From assembly GCA_963666465.1 (NCBI GenBank), contig OY762824.1, forward strand, positions 2,542,001 through 2,606,000: a DNA stretch of 64,000 bases, given 5' to 3'. The notes beneath the pieces are model-generated. The model had not been told where the DNA came from. It saw only the letters and a program-made list of their open reading frames with translations, and made no database searches. The DNA is from VXYL01 sp963666465. Its GTDB lineage: Bacteria > Pseudomonadota > Gammaproteobacteria > Pseudomonadales > Azotimanducaceae. The position numbers and the translations under genes are program-made. The first letter of the stretch is position 1. Each line of letters opens with the position of its first letter. Positions 9,112 through 17,667 of the stretch are shown here, piece by piece.

Positions 9112-9446
9112 CGGGCAGCCCCCTCGGGGAATCTCCTGGTCGCCCCGCAAGGCCCGCACCCAGGCCTCCCAAATCTGCACGGGCCTTGTCCCGTCACTCC
9201 CCCTTCGTGGAGAGTCGAAGAGGCCATCGCACGGCTTCTTCGCAAGGGGGCAGGCACGCCCACCCTCGATCGACTCTCCGCTCCCACCCAATCCACACTA
9301 GCGCCACAAGAACCGTTGCCTTTCGGCAACGCTTCCTGCCCCAGCCCCAGCCGTCCTGTCACCCTGTCGGCCTTCGGCCAGCTTGCGCCGTCCGAAGTCC
9401 GACAGGCTGCTAGAATCCCACCCCCAACCCACCGAGGCTCCACTCC
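9112..9446. repeat. Repeat-filled gap with a full copy of CTAG-bounded element A
   Basis: Element A runs from CTAG 9298-9301 to CTAG 9410-9413, 112 bases from first to second CTAG. It has an internal hairpin CGTTGCC-TTT-CGGCAACG and inverted CTGTCGG/CCGACAG arms. Bases 9186-9250 carry a type D repeat (CGTGGAGAGTCGAAGAGGCC), also at 33280-33330, 59598-59650 and 62500-62560. No gene is seen. Confidence 0.85.
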
Positions 9447-10235
9447 ATGACCATCCAGCTCCGCCAAATCTGCCTGGTGGCCCGCGAACTCGACCCCGCC
9501 ATCGACGACCTCGAAGCGATCTTCGGCATCCATCGCTGCTACGTGGACGATGGCGTCGGCAAGTTCGGTCTCGTCAACACCCTGCTGCCCATCGGCAGGA
9601 ACTTCCTCGAAGTGGTGGCGCCGGTGGAAGAGAACACCGCTGCCGGACGCTATCTGGACCGCCGCGGCGGCGACGGCGGCTACATGGTCATCTGCCAGGC
9701 GGACTCGAAGGAAAACCAGCAGGCTGTGCGTGGGCGAGCGCTCGACGACGGCATCCGCATCGCCTGGGAGGTGGAGCGGGAGGCGTGGAACATCTGCCAG
9801 ATCCACCCCGGCGACATGAAGGCGGCGTTCTTCGAAGTCGACTGGGACGGCTCGCCGCAGCAGGAGCACGCACCTTTCGAGGGGAACTGGGAGCCCGCCG
9901 GCGGCCTGCAATGGGAAGACAAGGTGGACCAAACCACAACCATCGACTACGCCGCCGTCGAACTGCAGGCGCCGGACCCCGTGGATCTGGCCGAACTCTG
10001 GGGCAGGGTGGCCGGCCTGCCGGTACGCCGCGAGGGAGCAACCCTGCACATGGGGCTCAATAACGTGGACATCCGCTTCGTCGAAGCCACCGACGGCCGC
10101 GGCCCCGGTCTCGGCGGCCTGGACCTGCGCGTGGCAGACCGCGACCGCATCCTCGCCGCCGCCCGAGCACGCAACGCCTGCGTCACGGACGACAAGATAC
10201 ACGTCTGCGGCGTTCGCTTCCGCCTGGTGGACTAA
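9447..10235 (+). CDS. VOC (glyoxalase-like) superfamily protein
   Basis: A 262-residue soluble protein starting QLRQICLVARELDPAIDDLEAIFGI, the standard opening of a vicinal-oxygen-chelate domain. NTLLPIGRNFLEVVAP supplies the second strand with a metal-ligand Glu position. A second, weaker module follows from about residue 160 (DYAAVELQAPDPVDLAELWGRVAG, LHMGLNNVDIRFVEA), as in PF13468 glyoxalase-like proteins. The reaction is not predictable: the superfamily includes lyases, dioxygenases and resistance proteins. It stands alone between repeat elements. Confidence 0.8.
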   Translation: MTIQLRQICLVARELDPAIDDLEAIFGIHRCYVDDGVGKFGLVNTLLPIGRNFLEVVAPVEENTAAGRYLDRRGGDGGYMVICQADSKENQQAVRGRALDDGIRIAWEVEREAWNICQIHPGDMKAAFFEVDWDGSPQQEHAPFEGNWEPAGGLQWEDKVDQTTTIDYAAVELQAPDPVDLAELWGRVAGLPVRREGATLHMGLNNVDIRFVEATDGRGPGLGGLDLRVADRDRILAAARARNACVTDDKIHVCGVRFRLVD

Positions 10236-10297
10236 CCCTGCCGTACGACACCCTTGCGTGCCCGTCGGCGGAGCGGGCAGGAATCAGGGCCTGAACT

Positions 10298-10423
10298 CGG
10301 TAGTGTCTCACCTTGAATTTGCCTGACGTGGCCGTTCGCAGCCGGCGATTGCGTCGATTTGCCTGCCGGGACCACCCCGGGGGGAGGGCGCCAGACACTG
10401 CACAAGCCAAAGTGAGACACTAC
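10298..10423. repeat. Complete copy of element B with terminal inverted repeats
   Basis: The 126-bp element begins GTAGTGTCTCACCTTG and ends with the reverse complement of GTAGTGTCTCACTTTG, a 16-bp inverted repeat with one mismatch. Internally it has a palindrome around GCCGGGACCACCCCGG. Single-ended copies lie at 7616-7651, 34877-34945 and 37746-37779. Its size, ends and lack of coding capacity are those of a MITE; the source transposase is not in this window. Confidence 0.8.
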
Positions 10424-10455
10424 CCTGTACCCTGTACCCTGAACTCGACCGAAGC

Positions 10456-10482
10456 TTGCCCAAAACCGAAAGGTGCTATGCT
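10456..10482 (+). promoter_or_regulatory. Possible sigma-70 promoter ahead of argD
   Basis: TTGCCC at 10456-10461 and an extended -10 (TG then TATGCT at 10477-10482) are separated by 15 bases. Transcription would start near 10489, just ahead of the hairpin at 10493. This is a motif reading only. Confidence 0.35.
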
Positions 10483-10492
10483 CACGGGCTTT

Positions 10493-10530
10493 GCCGGGCA
10501 GCCTTCCGTCGCTGCCCGGCTTTGTTTTTT
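10493..10530 (+). terminator. Intrinsic terminator-like hairpin between the VOC gene and argD
   Basis: A perfect 10-bp stem GCCGGGCAGC / GCTGCCCGGC with an 8-base loop (CTTCCGTC) is followed by TTTGTTTTTT. It would end transcripts coming from the VOC gene. Because a promoter-like sequence lies immediately before it, it could instead form the 5' end of an argD leader. Confidence 0.75.
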
Positions 10531-10585
10531 GCAGGCCAATTCCGTGCTGCACGACACCGCAGCGGGGTAAGGGAAAGGAAGCGAC

Positions 10586-11752
10586 ATGACGGCCATCATG
10601 CCAACCTACGGGCGACTGCCCGTGTCCTTCGTGCGCGGCGAGGGTAGCCACGTGTACGACGAGGCCGGCAAGGCCTATCTCGACGGCCTCACCGGCATCG
10701 CCGTCTGCGGCCTCGGCCACGCCCACCCGGCGGTGGCGGAGGCGTTGCGCGAACAGGCCGGCACGCTGCTGCACACCTCCAACCTCTATCGCATAGGCCC
10801 GCAGGAGCGGCTCGCGGAGCGCCTGTGCGAACTCTCTGGCATGGACAACGTGTTCTTCTGCAACTCCGGCGCCGAGGCGAACGAGGCGGCGCTGAAGATC
10901 GCCCGCCTGCATGGCCACAATCGCGGCATCGAAGCCCCGGACGTGATCGTCATGAACGGCAGCTTCCACGGCCGCACCATGGCCACCCTCACCGCCACCG
11001 GCAACCGCAAGGTGCAGGCCGGCTTCGAGCCGCTGCTTTCCGGATTCGTGCGGGCGCCTTTCAACGACGTGGAGTCCGTGCGCCAGATCGCCGCCAACAA
11101 CAAGAACGTGGTGGCGGTGTTCGTCGAGCCGGTGCTCGGCGAGGGCGGCATCCAGATTCCCGCCGACGACTATCTCGACTCCCTGCGCGAGGTGTGCGAC
11201 GCCAACGACTGGCTGCTCATGCTCGACGAGGTGCAGACCGGCAACGGCCGCACCGGCAAGCTGTTCGCCTTCCAGCACGGCAATCTCGTGCCGGATGTCA
11301 TCACCACCGCCAAGGGGCTCGGCAACGGCATGCCCATCGGCGCCTGCATCGCCCGCGGCGCGGCTGCCGAGGTGTTGGTGGCGGGCACCCACGGTTCCAC
11401 CTTCGGCGGCAACTTCCTCGCCTGCGCCGCCGCCACCGCCGTGCTCGACGAGCTCACCGAAGGCGGCGTGATCGAGCGTGCCGCAGGGCTCGGCGAGCGC
11501 ATGGTCGATGGTTTCCGCACGCGCCTGGCCGGCAACAACCGGGTGCGCGAAGTCCGCGGCAAGGGCCTGATGCTCGGAGTCGAGCTGAACGAGCCGTGCC
11601 CGACGCTGGTGGCGGATGCGTTGGAAGCCGGCCTGCTCATCAATGTGGCGGTGGACAACGTCGTCCGGCTCCTGCCGCCGCTCAACATGACCGACGCCGA
11701 AGCGGACCGCATGGTGGCGATGGTGGCGGACCTCATCGACGCCCTCGACTAG
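10586..11752 (+). CDS. argD: Acetylornithine aminotransferase
   Basis: A 388-residue PLP-dependent class III aminotransferase that makes N-acetylornithine from N-acetylglutamate semialdehyde in arginine synthesis, and can also serve in lysine synthesis. Visible motifs: GLTGIAVCGLGHAHP, CNSGAEANEAALK (phosphate binding), FHGRTMATLTATG, LLMLDEVQTGNGRTG (cofactor Asp) and TTAKGLGNGMPIGA with the Schiff-base Lys. Length matches bacterial ArgD. ATG at 10586 follows GGGAAAGGAAGCGAC. argF starts 16 bases after its stop, which supports the arginine assignment over related aminotransferases. Confidence 0.93.
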   Translation: MTAIMPTYGRLPVSFVRGEGSHVYDEAGKAYLDGLTGIAVCGLGHAHPAVAEALREQAGTLLHTSNLYRIGPQERLAERLCELSGMDNVFFCNSGAEANEAALKIARLHGHNRGIEAPDVIVMNGSFHGRTMATLTATGNRKVQAGFEPLLSGFVRAPFNDVESVRQIAANNKNVVAVFVEPVLGEGGIQIPADDYLDSLREVCDANDWLLMLDEVQTGNGRTGKLFAFQHGNLVPDVITTAKGLGNGMPIGACIARGAAAEVLVAGTHGSTFGGNFLACAAATAVLDELTEGGVIERAAGLGERMVDGFRTRLAGNNRVREVRGKGLMLGVELNEPCPTLVADALEAGLLINVAVDNVVRLLPPLNMTDAEADRMVAMVADLIDALD

Positions 11753-11768
11753 GGCGGGGCTTCACGTC

Positions 11769-12674
11769 ATGTCGGTGCGCCACTTCCTCACGCTGCCGGA
11801 CTGCACCGCCCAGGAACTGGTGGGGCTCGTGGCGCGGGCGGCGGAACTCAAGTGCATGACCCACGAGGGGGTGGCTCACCGGCCCCTCGCCGGCAAGACC
11901 CTGGCCATGGTGTTCCAGCTCAACTCCACGCGCACGCGGGTGGCGTTCGAGACCGGAATGCACCAGCTCGGCGGGCACGCCTTGTTCCTTGGGCGGGCAG
12001 ACACGCAGCTCGGGCGCGGCGAGCCGGTGGAAGACGCGGCGCGGGTGCTGTCGCAGATGGTGGACGGGGTGATGGTGCGCACGCTCGCACACGAAGAGGT
12101 GGAGCGCTTCGCAGCGGCTTCCGGCGTGCCGGTCATCAACGGCATGACGAACCGGTTCCATCCCTGCCAACTGCTGGCGGATGTGCAGACCTTCGTCGAG
12201 TTTCGCGGCTCGATTCAGGGCGCCACCGTGGCCTTCGTGGGCGACGGCTACAACATGTGCAACTCGTACATTCGCGCATCAAGGCTGTTCGACTTTCGGC
12301 TGCGCATCGCCGCGCCCAAGGGGCACGAGCCGGATGCGGCGCTGCTCGCGGAGTCCGATGCGGCGGAACTCGCGCCGGCGCCGCGCGATGCGGTTGCCGG
12401 CGCCGACCTGGTCGTGACCGACGTGTGGTCTTCGCTCGGCCACGACGACGAGGCCGAGGCCCGGCGCCAGGCGTTTGCCGGCTATCGGGTGACGCCGGCG
12501 CTGCTCGACTACGCGGACAAGCGGGCGTTGTTCATGCACTGCCTGCCCGCGCATCGCGGCGAGGAGATCAGCGAGCACCTGCTCGACGACCCGCGCTCGG
12601 TGGCATGGGTGGAGGCCGGCAACCGCCTGCATTCCCAGAAGGCGCTGCTCGAGTTCCTGCTTGCACCTTCCTGA
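11769..12674 (+). CDS. argF: Ornithine carbamoyltransferase
   Basis: A 301-residue enzyme joining ornithine and carbamoyl phosphate to citrulline in the cytoplasm. STRTR (in LNSTRTRVAFETG) binds carbamoyl phosphate, HPCQLLADVQT is the second carbamoyl-phosphate element and HCLPAHRGEEI the ornithine-binding loop with its catalytic Cys. Length is typical for the anabolic trimeric enzyme. It lies 16 bases behind argD, in one operon; no other arginine gene is in the window. Confidence 0.94.
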   Translation: MSVRHFLTLPDCTAQELVGLVARAAELKCMTHEGVAHRPLAGKTLAMVFQLNSTRTRVAFETGMHQLGGHALFLGRADTQLGRGEPVEDAARVLSQMVDGVMVRTLAHEEVERFAAASGVPVINGMTNRFHPCQLLADVQTFVEFRGSIQGATVAFVGDGYNMCNSYIRASRLFDFRLRIAAPKGHEPDAALLAESDAAELAPAPRDAVAGADLVVTDVWSSLGHDDEAEARRQAFAGYRVTPALLDYADKRALFMHCLPAHRGEEISEHLLDDPRSVAWVEAGNRLHSQKALLEFLLAPS

Positions 12675-12834
12675 CCGCCGATCCCCCGACCCGACGGGCG
12701 CACGCTTCGCGCCGTGGTTGCGGCCGCCCTGGCACGGTCCTTGGTCCAGATTTCGGTCCCGCACACATTCCCCGAATCGATAGCGGACCTTCAGCAGCAA
12801 CCCCCTCCTTCCATCGGGCGCCCGGAAGCTGTCG

Positions 12835-13269
12835 TCAAAAAGGCGAGTGAACCGCCGGGGCCCTCTGTCGTCCGGACCACTCCCGCGAACGCCGCACGGT
12901 GATGCGTATGCAGGTGTCGCCGAGGGGTGTGCTCCGGTATTGCGGATACTTGACCCGGAGTGTGGCGGCAACGTCGGCCGGCATCGCCGCCACGTCGGCA
13001 TCGCCATCGACCCGCACCCAGCGGAGCCTGGACCAATCCTCGTCGTATTGATCCACGAGGAGCGATGCTTGCCCGTTGGCTTCGACGTTGCGGACGCGCT
13101 TGAGCTTCGCACCGCTCTTCGGCTTGCCGTCGATCGGAATCCAGATCGCCTCGCCGAATTCGCAGAACACCACCGCCACAACATGCGGCACATCCCCGGC
13201 GCTCGTGGCCAGATGCCCCACCGGCCAACCCACCGCCCACGACGGCAATGCCATTTCGCCCAACTCCAT
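12835..13269 (-). CDS. PPOX-class (pyridoxamine-oxidase-fold) putative flavin/F420-binding protein
   Basis: A 144-residue split-barrel protein: VGHLATSAGDVPHVVAVVFCEFGEAIWIPIDGKPKSG, LKRVRNVEANGQASLLVDQYDEDWSRLRWVRVDG. This pattern is that of the PPOX/F420 family (TIGR03668-like), which binds FMN or F420; the actual cofactor is not decidable here. ATG at 13269 fits the family's usual N-terminus although no strong ribosome site is visible; an upstream ATG at 13383 would add 38 low-complexity residues. It faces argF tail to tail. Confidence 0.75.
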   Translation of the reverse strand: MELGEMALPSWAVGWPVGHLATSAGDVPHVVAVVFCEFGEAIWIPIDGKPKSGAKLKRVRNVEANGQASLLVDQYDEDWSRLRWVRVDGDADVAAMPADVAATLRVKYPQYRSTPLGDTCIRITVRRSREWSGRQRAPAVHSPF

Positions 13270-13564
13270 GCCGGATCGCGCCCCAATCTGGCCCCACCCC
13301 CCCGCAACCCTCCCCAGACCTGGACAGGGCCGGCGCAACGCCCGGGAATTGCGAGGCGTGTCAGGCGCAACGTGAACTACCACTACGGCCGGCGGCTCGC
13401 CGATCGGCTATCTCGGCTGTTGGGGGATACGTGACCCGCACATTGGACGCATCGACTGGCGACGAACAACCCCGATATCGACAACGCCCCAAAAAGACAC
13501 TGACAGGACAACGATTTTTGTTCTACTTACAAAGTTCGAGTCTGAAAATTCGCGTTTGCGGACA

Positions 13565-13872
13565 TTAGCACGGCGAAAAATGCGGATGCAACCCCATTTT
13601 CGAACTTTTTTCGCGGGTGAGTCCCTCGCCTGGAGATTTGACGCCGTAGCGCAGGCAGGCCACGGGGCCGCGGACGGCCTCCTGCTCTCTCGCGTAGCAG
13701 GCCGGCATCGACGGCGACGACCACCTTCCCGCGAGCTGCATCGCCACCAGGCTCGCGTTGCGTTCCGCAAGGGACTGCGTCGATCCAACCCGCAGCGAGT
13801 GGCCCGACACGCGGCCATGGATGCCCGCCGCCTTCGAGCGGGCCTGCACGATGCGCCGGATCGGTTGAAGGG
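13565..13872 (-). pseudogene. C-terminal fragment of a tyrosine recombinase (integrase)
   Basis: The fragment reads PIRRIVQARSKAAGIHGRVSGHSLRVG, STQSLAERNASLVAMQLAGRW and SSPSMPACYAREQ. These contain the H-x-x-R box (GHSLR), the downstream W (GRW) and the nucleophilic Tyr (CYA) of phage-type integrases. The first catalytic Arg and the whole N-terminal half are absent; the reading frame starts abruptly at a CTAG (13876-13879). The tail after LRYG is unrelated sequence. It is a relic of a mobile element beside the low-GC genes at 13888-15416. Confidence 0.8.
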
Positions 13873-13887
13873 AGGCTAGGAGAATAC

Positions 13888-14301
13888 TTGCTTCCTCCTG
13901 ACAGCCTTGCGGTTTTTCTTGGCGGAGACCGCAATGAAGTTCGTGGGAATGAGCTCTCGGATAGGGGCGCGGCGCGAGGGTTGCTTTGCGTGCGGGAAGA
14001 CCAGCAGGCGGTGGTGATGCTGTTTGCCAATCAAGATCTGGAAATCCAGACCTATCATTTTAATGGTGAGGAGGTGTCGGGGGAAACGCATTATGGCATC
14101 TGGCAAGCACGAAAGGGCACTGTGGTGCTTTCGCCGTCGTTGCGGAGCGAGCTGCATTACCGGCCATCGGTTCCGTGCCTGAACATTGCTCCTGGGCCAG
14201 ATCAGTCTTGCAGCGGTACACTTCAATGGCAAGTTGGTGACTCCGTTGAAATGCTTCAGGGGTGCGATTTGTCGGTGAAGGAGCTAGTTTTCGAGGAATG
14301 A
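13888..14301 (+). CDS. Uncharacterised protein, short relative of the lipoprotein at 14631
   Basis: A 137-residue protein of unknown function. It aligns throughout with the C-terminal part of the next gene: both have AVFL, a variable stretch, LLC, then [VL]V[ML]LF-N with EIQTY, G-THYG-W, a cysteine pair, and M--GCDL-V--L. A TTG start at 13888 lies five bases after AGGAG. Because it begins where the relative's second half begins, it may be a 5'-truncated copy rather than a whole gene. Base composition is visibly lower in GC than the housekeeping genes, suggesting transfer. No domain was recognised. Confidence 0.6.
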   Translation: MLPPDSLAVFLGGDRNEVRGNELSDRGAARGLLCVREDQQAVVMLFANQDLEIQTYHFNGEEVSGETHYGIWQARKGTVVLSPSLRSELHYRPSVPCLNIAPGPDQSCSGTLQWQVGDSVEMLQGCDLSVKELVFEE

Positions 14302-14591
14302 TGATGTACTGTCCATGGATCGTTCGGCGGCGTTGATGCGCGGACGTTGCTTAACAGCGGCGCGTTGCTGGCGGGACGGATACGCGAACGCGCAGTCCAT
14401 CGGCTCGTGCCAAGCCCGACGGATCACCAAGATCTATTTGGTTGCCGCAGATGCCTGCAGGACTGTTGTCTGCGGATGTGCCCAGACGGCATGCTGCGCC
14501 GTGCCTCGATGGTGATCGAGCTTATGCACCGCGCACCCGTGAGCGCAAAGCGTTGGTCGCGCCAATGTGGCTGCACGGGTCCATGGTCCGA

Positions 14592-14600
14592 TGCTATACT
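14592..14600 (+). promoter_or_regulatory. Possible extended -10 promoter element
   Basis: TGCTATACT is a good extended -10 match and sits 30 bases before the ATG at 14631, with GGAGGTG between. No convincing -35 was seen. Confidence 0.3.
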
Positions 14601-14630
14601 CGCGCCGTGGAGGTGCGGCGTTTGTTGGTG

Positions 14631-15416
14631 ATGCGGGGAACGGCAGTGCTTTCTCTGGGCGAGCGACATGGAAAATCGGTGTTTCCGGCGGGAGCGTGCG
14701 CAATGTGGGCGCTCCTGATCCTCGGAGTAATATCGTGCAACCACCACCGCACGGTGCTTCAAGTTTACGGCGGCAATGCTCAAACCAGTGTCGCTTTGGC
14801 GGAGTTCGCCGCGGGACAGGGCCTTGTGCTTGAGAGGCCGGAAGCCGCCCCAATTCACGCGGACAAAGCGGTGGTCATATACGGTCGAGGATGGGAGACC
14901 TATGCGGCTGGGAGGGGCCTTGAGCAGCTGCTTCGCGAAATGGGGCGCGATGTGCGCCTGGTTGAGGCACATTTGCGAAACCACGTGGTAACGCGGGGTC
15001 ACATCGCGGTCTTTCTCGACACGACCGCGGACGATCTTGGTCGCACATACGCGGAGACAGTTTCGGAAGTGCATCAGCTACTGTGCTCGCAAGAGCAAGG
15101 GGAGGCACTGGTGCTGCTTTTCGATAACTTCGAGATGGAGATACAGACGTACATTTGGGAAGGGGGAGCGATTGCCGGCACCAACCATTACGGCACTTGG
15201 GCCACGTCAGACGCTACCGTGAGCTTGCTGCTCTCTGATGGTGACGCGCTGGAATACGATGCGAGCGCAGCTTGTCTGACGGCACCGCCCGATGGAGGTG
15301 GTTCGTGCCGTGGTTCCCTGAGGTGGCTGCGCGGCCACTCGGTTCCGATGCTTGCCGGGTGTGATCTTGAAGTGCGCGACCTAATCATGGCCACGAAGGA
15401 CATGGGTACATGGTGA
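14631..15416 (+). CDS. Uncharacterised lipoprotein, low-GC island
   Basis: A 261-residue protein. Near the N-terminus MWALLILGVISC is a hydrophobic segment ending in an acceptable lipobox (VISC), so the mature protein probably starts at that Cys and is lipid-anchored. The mature part has two regions: about 110 residues with AVVIYGRGWETYAAGRGLEQLLREMGRDVRLVEAH, and a C-terminal region shared with the gene at 13888 (EIQTYIWEG, THYG-like NHYGTW, CLTAPPDGGGSC, MLAGCDL). The start at ATG 14631 is chosen for signal-peptide length; an in-frame ATG closer to the hydrophobic run is possible. No known family was recognised. Confidence 0.6.
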   Translation: MRGTAVLSLGERHGKSVFPAGACAMWALLILGVISCNHHRTVLQVYGGNAQTSVALAEFAAGQGLVLERPEAAPIHADKAVVIYGRGWETYAAGRGLEQLLREMGRDVRLVEAHLRNHVVTRGHIAVFLDTTADDLGRTYAETVSEVHQLLCSQEQGEALVLLFDNFEMEIQTYIWEGGAIAGTNHYGTWATSDATVSLLLSDGDALEYDASAACLTAPPDGGGSCRGSLRWLRGHSVPMLAGCDLEVRDLIMATKDMGTW

Positions 15417-15806
15417 GTTGCGTGCCGGCGGTTCTGACATGAGCGCCGGCAGGGGTAAAGGGACGGCTATAGCCTGCGCTGGCGTGCCCTCGTGCCAGAG
15501 TTCGACGGTGTTGGGGGCTAGGGAAACTGCGATTCTTGGCGACTGAAATTGCGCACTTCGGTGGCGCAGGGGACCGCTGCACAAGTGCCATCGGACGGCC
15601 TGCCCCCGTTCGAGGGGGAGGCGACAGGAGGAGATGCAACGAAGCCGGGTAGGGGCGGAGGCAATGCGTCGACCTGACATGCACCCGTTCGGTCTCGCGT
15701 GGGAGGAGGCCGTACTCTCTCGGTGGAGGGCGTCTCGCCCTCCATGCGCGCCGCTGGCGCGACCCTGGCGGCGGCTGCGTTGAAGCGGACGGCTTGCTCC
15801 ACGTTG
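15417..15806. other. Gap with repeat fragments
   Basis: No gene supported. A CTAG lies at about 15518, close to where base composition returns to the chromosomal level. Bases 15722-15770 are a type C palindrome (GAGGGCGTCTCGCCCTCC, ATGCGCGCCGCTGGCGCG). Confidence 0.6.
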
Positions 15807-17234
15807 TCACGAAGTCTCGACGTCGAAGGCGGCGATGTTGCGCGTCTCGCTGCTGAACTCGACGCCGACCGGGTGGATGCGGGCGGCGCTGGCCCGGTGC
15901 TTCTCGGCGTGGCCCCTCGCCTTCAGCTGCGCCATCGCCGACCCCGGCCCCGCCTGCTCCGCCACCTTGAACTCGAACAGGCACGCGTCGCCCTCGAAGC
16001 GCAGCGCCATGTCCAGGCGGCCGCGGTTGGTGCTGTCCTCCGCGGACACGTCGAGCCCCAGGGCGCGAAGCAGGCGTGGAACACCGCCGCACAGTAGCCC
16101 TCGTAGCTGGCGATGGCGTTGTTCGTGTACCACTCGTGCGGGATGCCGGCGTAGAAGGCGTGGAACAGCTCCTTGAGACCCTCGAAGTCCCTGTTCTCCA
16201 GCAGGTCGCAAAAAGTCGGTCCCCGTTGCGTACCTGATTCCCGTCCCGGGTGAGGTGGCGCAGCAGGCTGTCGTTCAACCCCTCGCGCCTCGCGGGTTCG
16301 GATAGGCGAGGTCGAAGACGGTGCGGCCTCGCCGCTCGCGCTCGCCGGCGACGGTGAGGTATCCGGTCTGGAACAGCAGCGCCTCGGTGGCGATGTCGTC
16401 CACGTCGAAGCGCGACACCAGCTCGTCGGTCGCCACCATGCGCTCCAGCTCCACCGGCCCCACCCGCTTCAGCAGCGTCCGCAGCAGGAAGCCGGGCGTG
16501 CCGGTCTCGAACCAGTGCGCCCCGAACTGGCGGCTGTCAGGTCCGACTCCGTGTAGCCGCAGATGCTGGAGTGGCGGGGGGCCAGCGTGATGTCCCGGAG
16601 GTTGTTCAGCCCCGAGAACAGGCTCGCCTTCGAGAACTTGCTCACCCCGGCGATCAGCGAGAAGCGGATGTGCGCGTCGCTGTCCTTGACGACCGAGTAG
16701 AGTCCGCGCAGGCAGTCCCGGTTGGCGCGCGCCAGGTCGGGATCCTCCAGCGCATCCAGAATCGGCTTGTCGTACTCGTCCACCAGCACCACGACCCGCT
16801 CGCCGGCGCGGCGACACATCGTCTCGACATAGGACGCAAGGCGCTCCGGGCCCTCGTGCCTGCCGACATCCAGGTCGAGCCGCTGCGCGAGCCGGTCCAT
16901 CTGCGCCTCGAAGCTCCGGCGCGCGCCGTCCGGCTCGGTGAACAGGCCGCTGCCGAAGCTGATCCGGAGCACCGGATGCCGGACCTCCCGGTTCCAGCGG
17001 CTCTCGGCGTGCAGCCCGGCGAAGAGTCCCCGGCTGCCCTCGAACAGCTCCTTCGCGGTGTCGAGCAGCAGGCTCTTGCCGAAGCGGCGCGGGCGCGACA
17101 GGAAGCAGTGCTTGCCGCCCTCCGCCAGCCGCAGGATGTGCGGCGTCTTGTCCACTCTTGTCCACGTAGTAGTGGCCCTCCTCCCGGATCTCGCGGAGGT
17201 TCTGGATGCCGACCGGCAGCTTCAGGCATTGCAC
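15807..17234 (-). pseudogene. AAA-ATPase / PD-(D/E)XK nuclease family gene (PF09820-PF08011 type), degenerate
   Basis: The family layout can be followed through several frames: start LPVGIQNLREIREEGHYYVDKS, then SRPRRFGKSLLLDTAKELFEG (P-loop), VVVLVDEYDKPILDAL (Walker B), HIRFSLIAGVSKFSK, CGYTESDL, HWFETGTPGFLL, and finally RLDMALRFEGDACLFEFKVAE (nuclease D and ExK). At least three frame changes are needed (near 17155, 16530 and 16275, with more around 16100-16210). About 40 residues between CGYTESDL and HWFETGTP are missing. Homologues are usually ~500-550 residues and often multicopy. This one is inactive. Confidence 0.85.
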
Positions 17235-17255
17235 AGGGACACTCTACCACCGCGC

Positions 17256-17657
17256 TTAGGTGTCGAAGCGGGCGAAGTCGCGGGCGTCCTCGTAGGCGGT
17301 TTCGATGAGGGCTTTCAGAGCTTCGGCGTTGACTTGCTCGGCAGGGCGCAGCTTGACGTGGCGCATTCGCTTGCCGGCGCCTTGGAGCAGGTTTGCCGGG
17401 TCTGGCAGGGTGGAGCCGGCGAAGAAGCCGACGTTGACGTGCTTGGTGAAGGCGTTGACGTAGGCGAACGGCAGGTCTTGCACGCAGGCGACGGGGCCGC
17501 CGTCGTGGACGAGTTCCAGCACTTCCGGGCCGCATTGGCGCATTTGCTCGAACCAGGTGTGGGCGATGGCGCCGAGGGCGTCGTTGCGGGCGGCGAACCA
17601 TGCTTCCACGGCTCGGTCGCGCGGCGTGGCGCCGTTCAGTCGGAATCTCTCCTCCAC
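17256..17657 (-). CDS. DUF1801-family protein
   Basis: A 133-residue soluble protein. The stretch GPEVLELVHDGGPVACV, then AFTKHVNVGFFAGSTLPDPANLLQGAGKRMRHVKL, is the signature of PF08818 (DUF1801), a YdhG-like fold of unknown role. A GTG start at 17657 is used; the GGAGGAGAG right after it could itself be a ribosome site for a slightly later start. It follows the purB-GNAT gene by 10 bases and is probably the last gene of the mnmA operon. Confidence 0.8.
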   Translation of the reverse strand: MEERFRLNGATPRDRAVEAWFAARNDALGAIAHTWFEQMRQCGPEVLELVHDGGPVACVQDLPFAYVNAFTKHVNVGFFAGSTLPDPANLLQGAGKRMRHVKLRPAEQVNAEALKALIETAYEDARDFARFDT

Positions 17658-17667
17658 AACTCCCCCG

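Noticed and set aside
6369..10202. 1277-codon minus-strand ORF
   Set aside because: It runs antisense through the GST, DUF360 and VOC genes; only the part at ~7020-7466 is real (cyclase fragment), the rest is shadow.
13500..13570. Possible tRNA 3' half (GTTCGAGTC) near the integrase relic
   Set aside because: No acceptor or anticodon stem can be paired around it, and the surrounding sequence is AT-rich without cloverleaf structure.
14315..14631. Small ORFs between the two low-GC genes
   Set aside because: Three overlapping frames are open for short distances but none has a ribosome site, a recognisable motif or similarity to the neighbouring genes.
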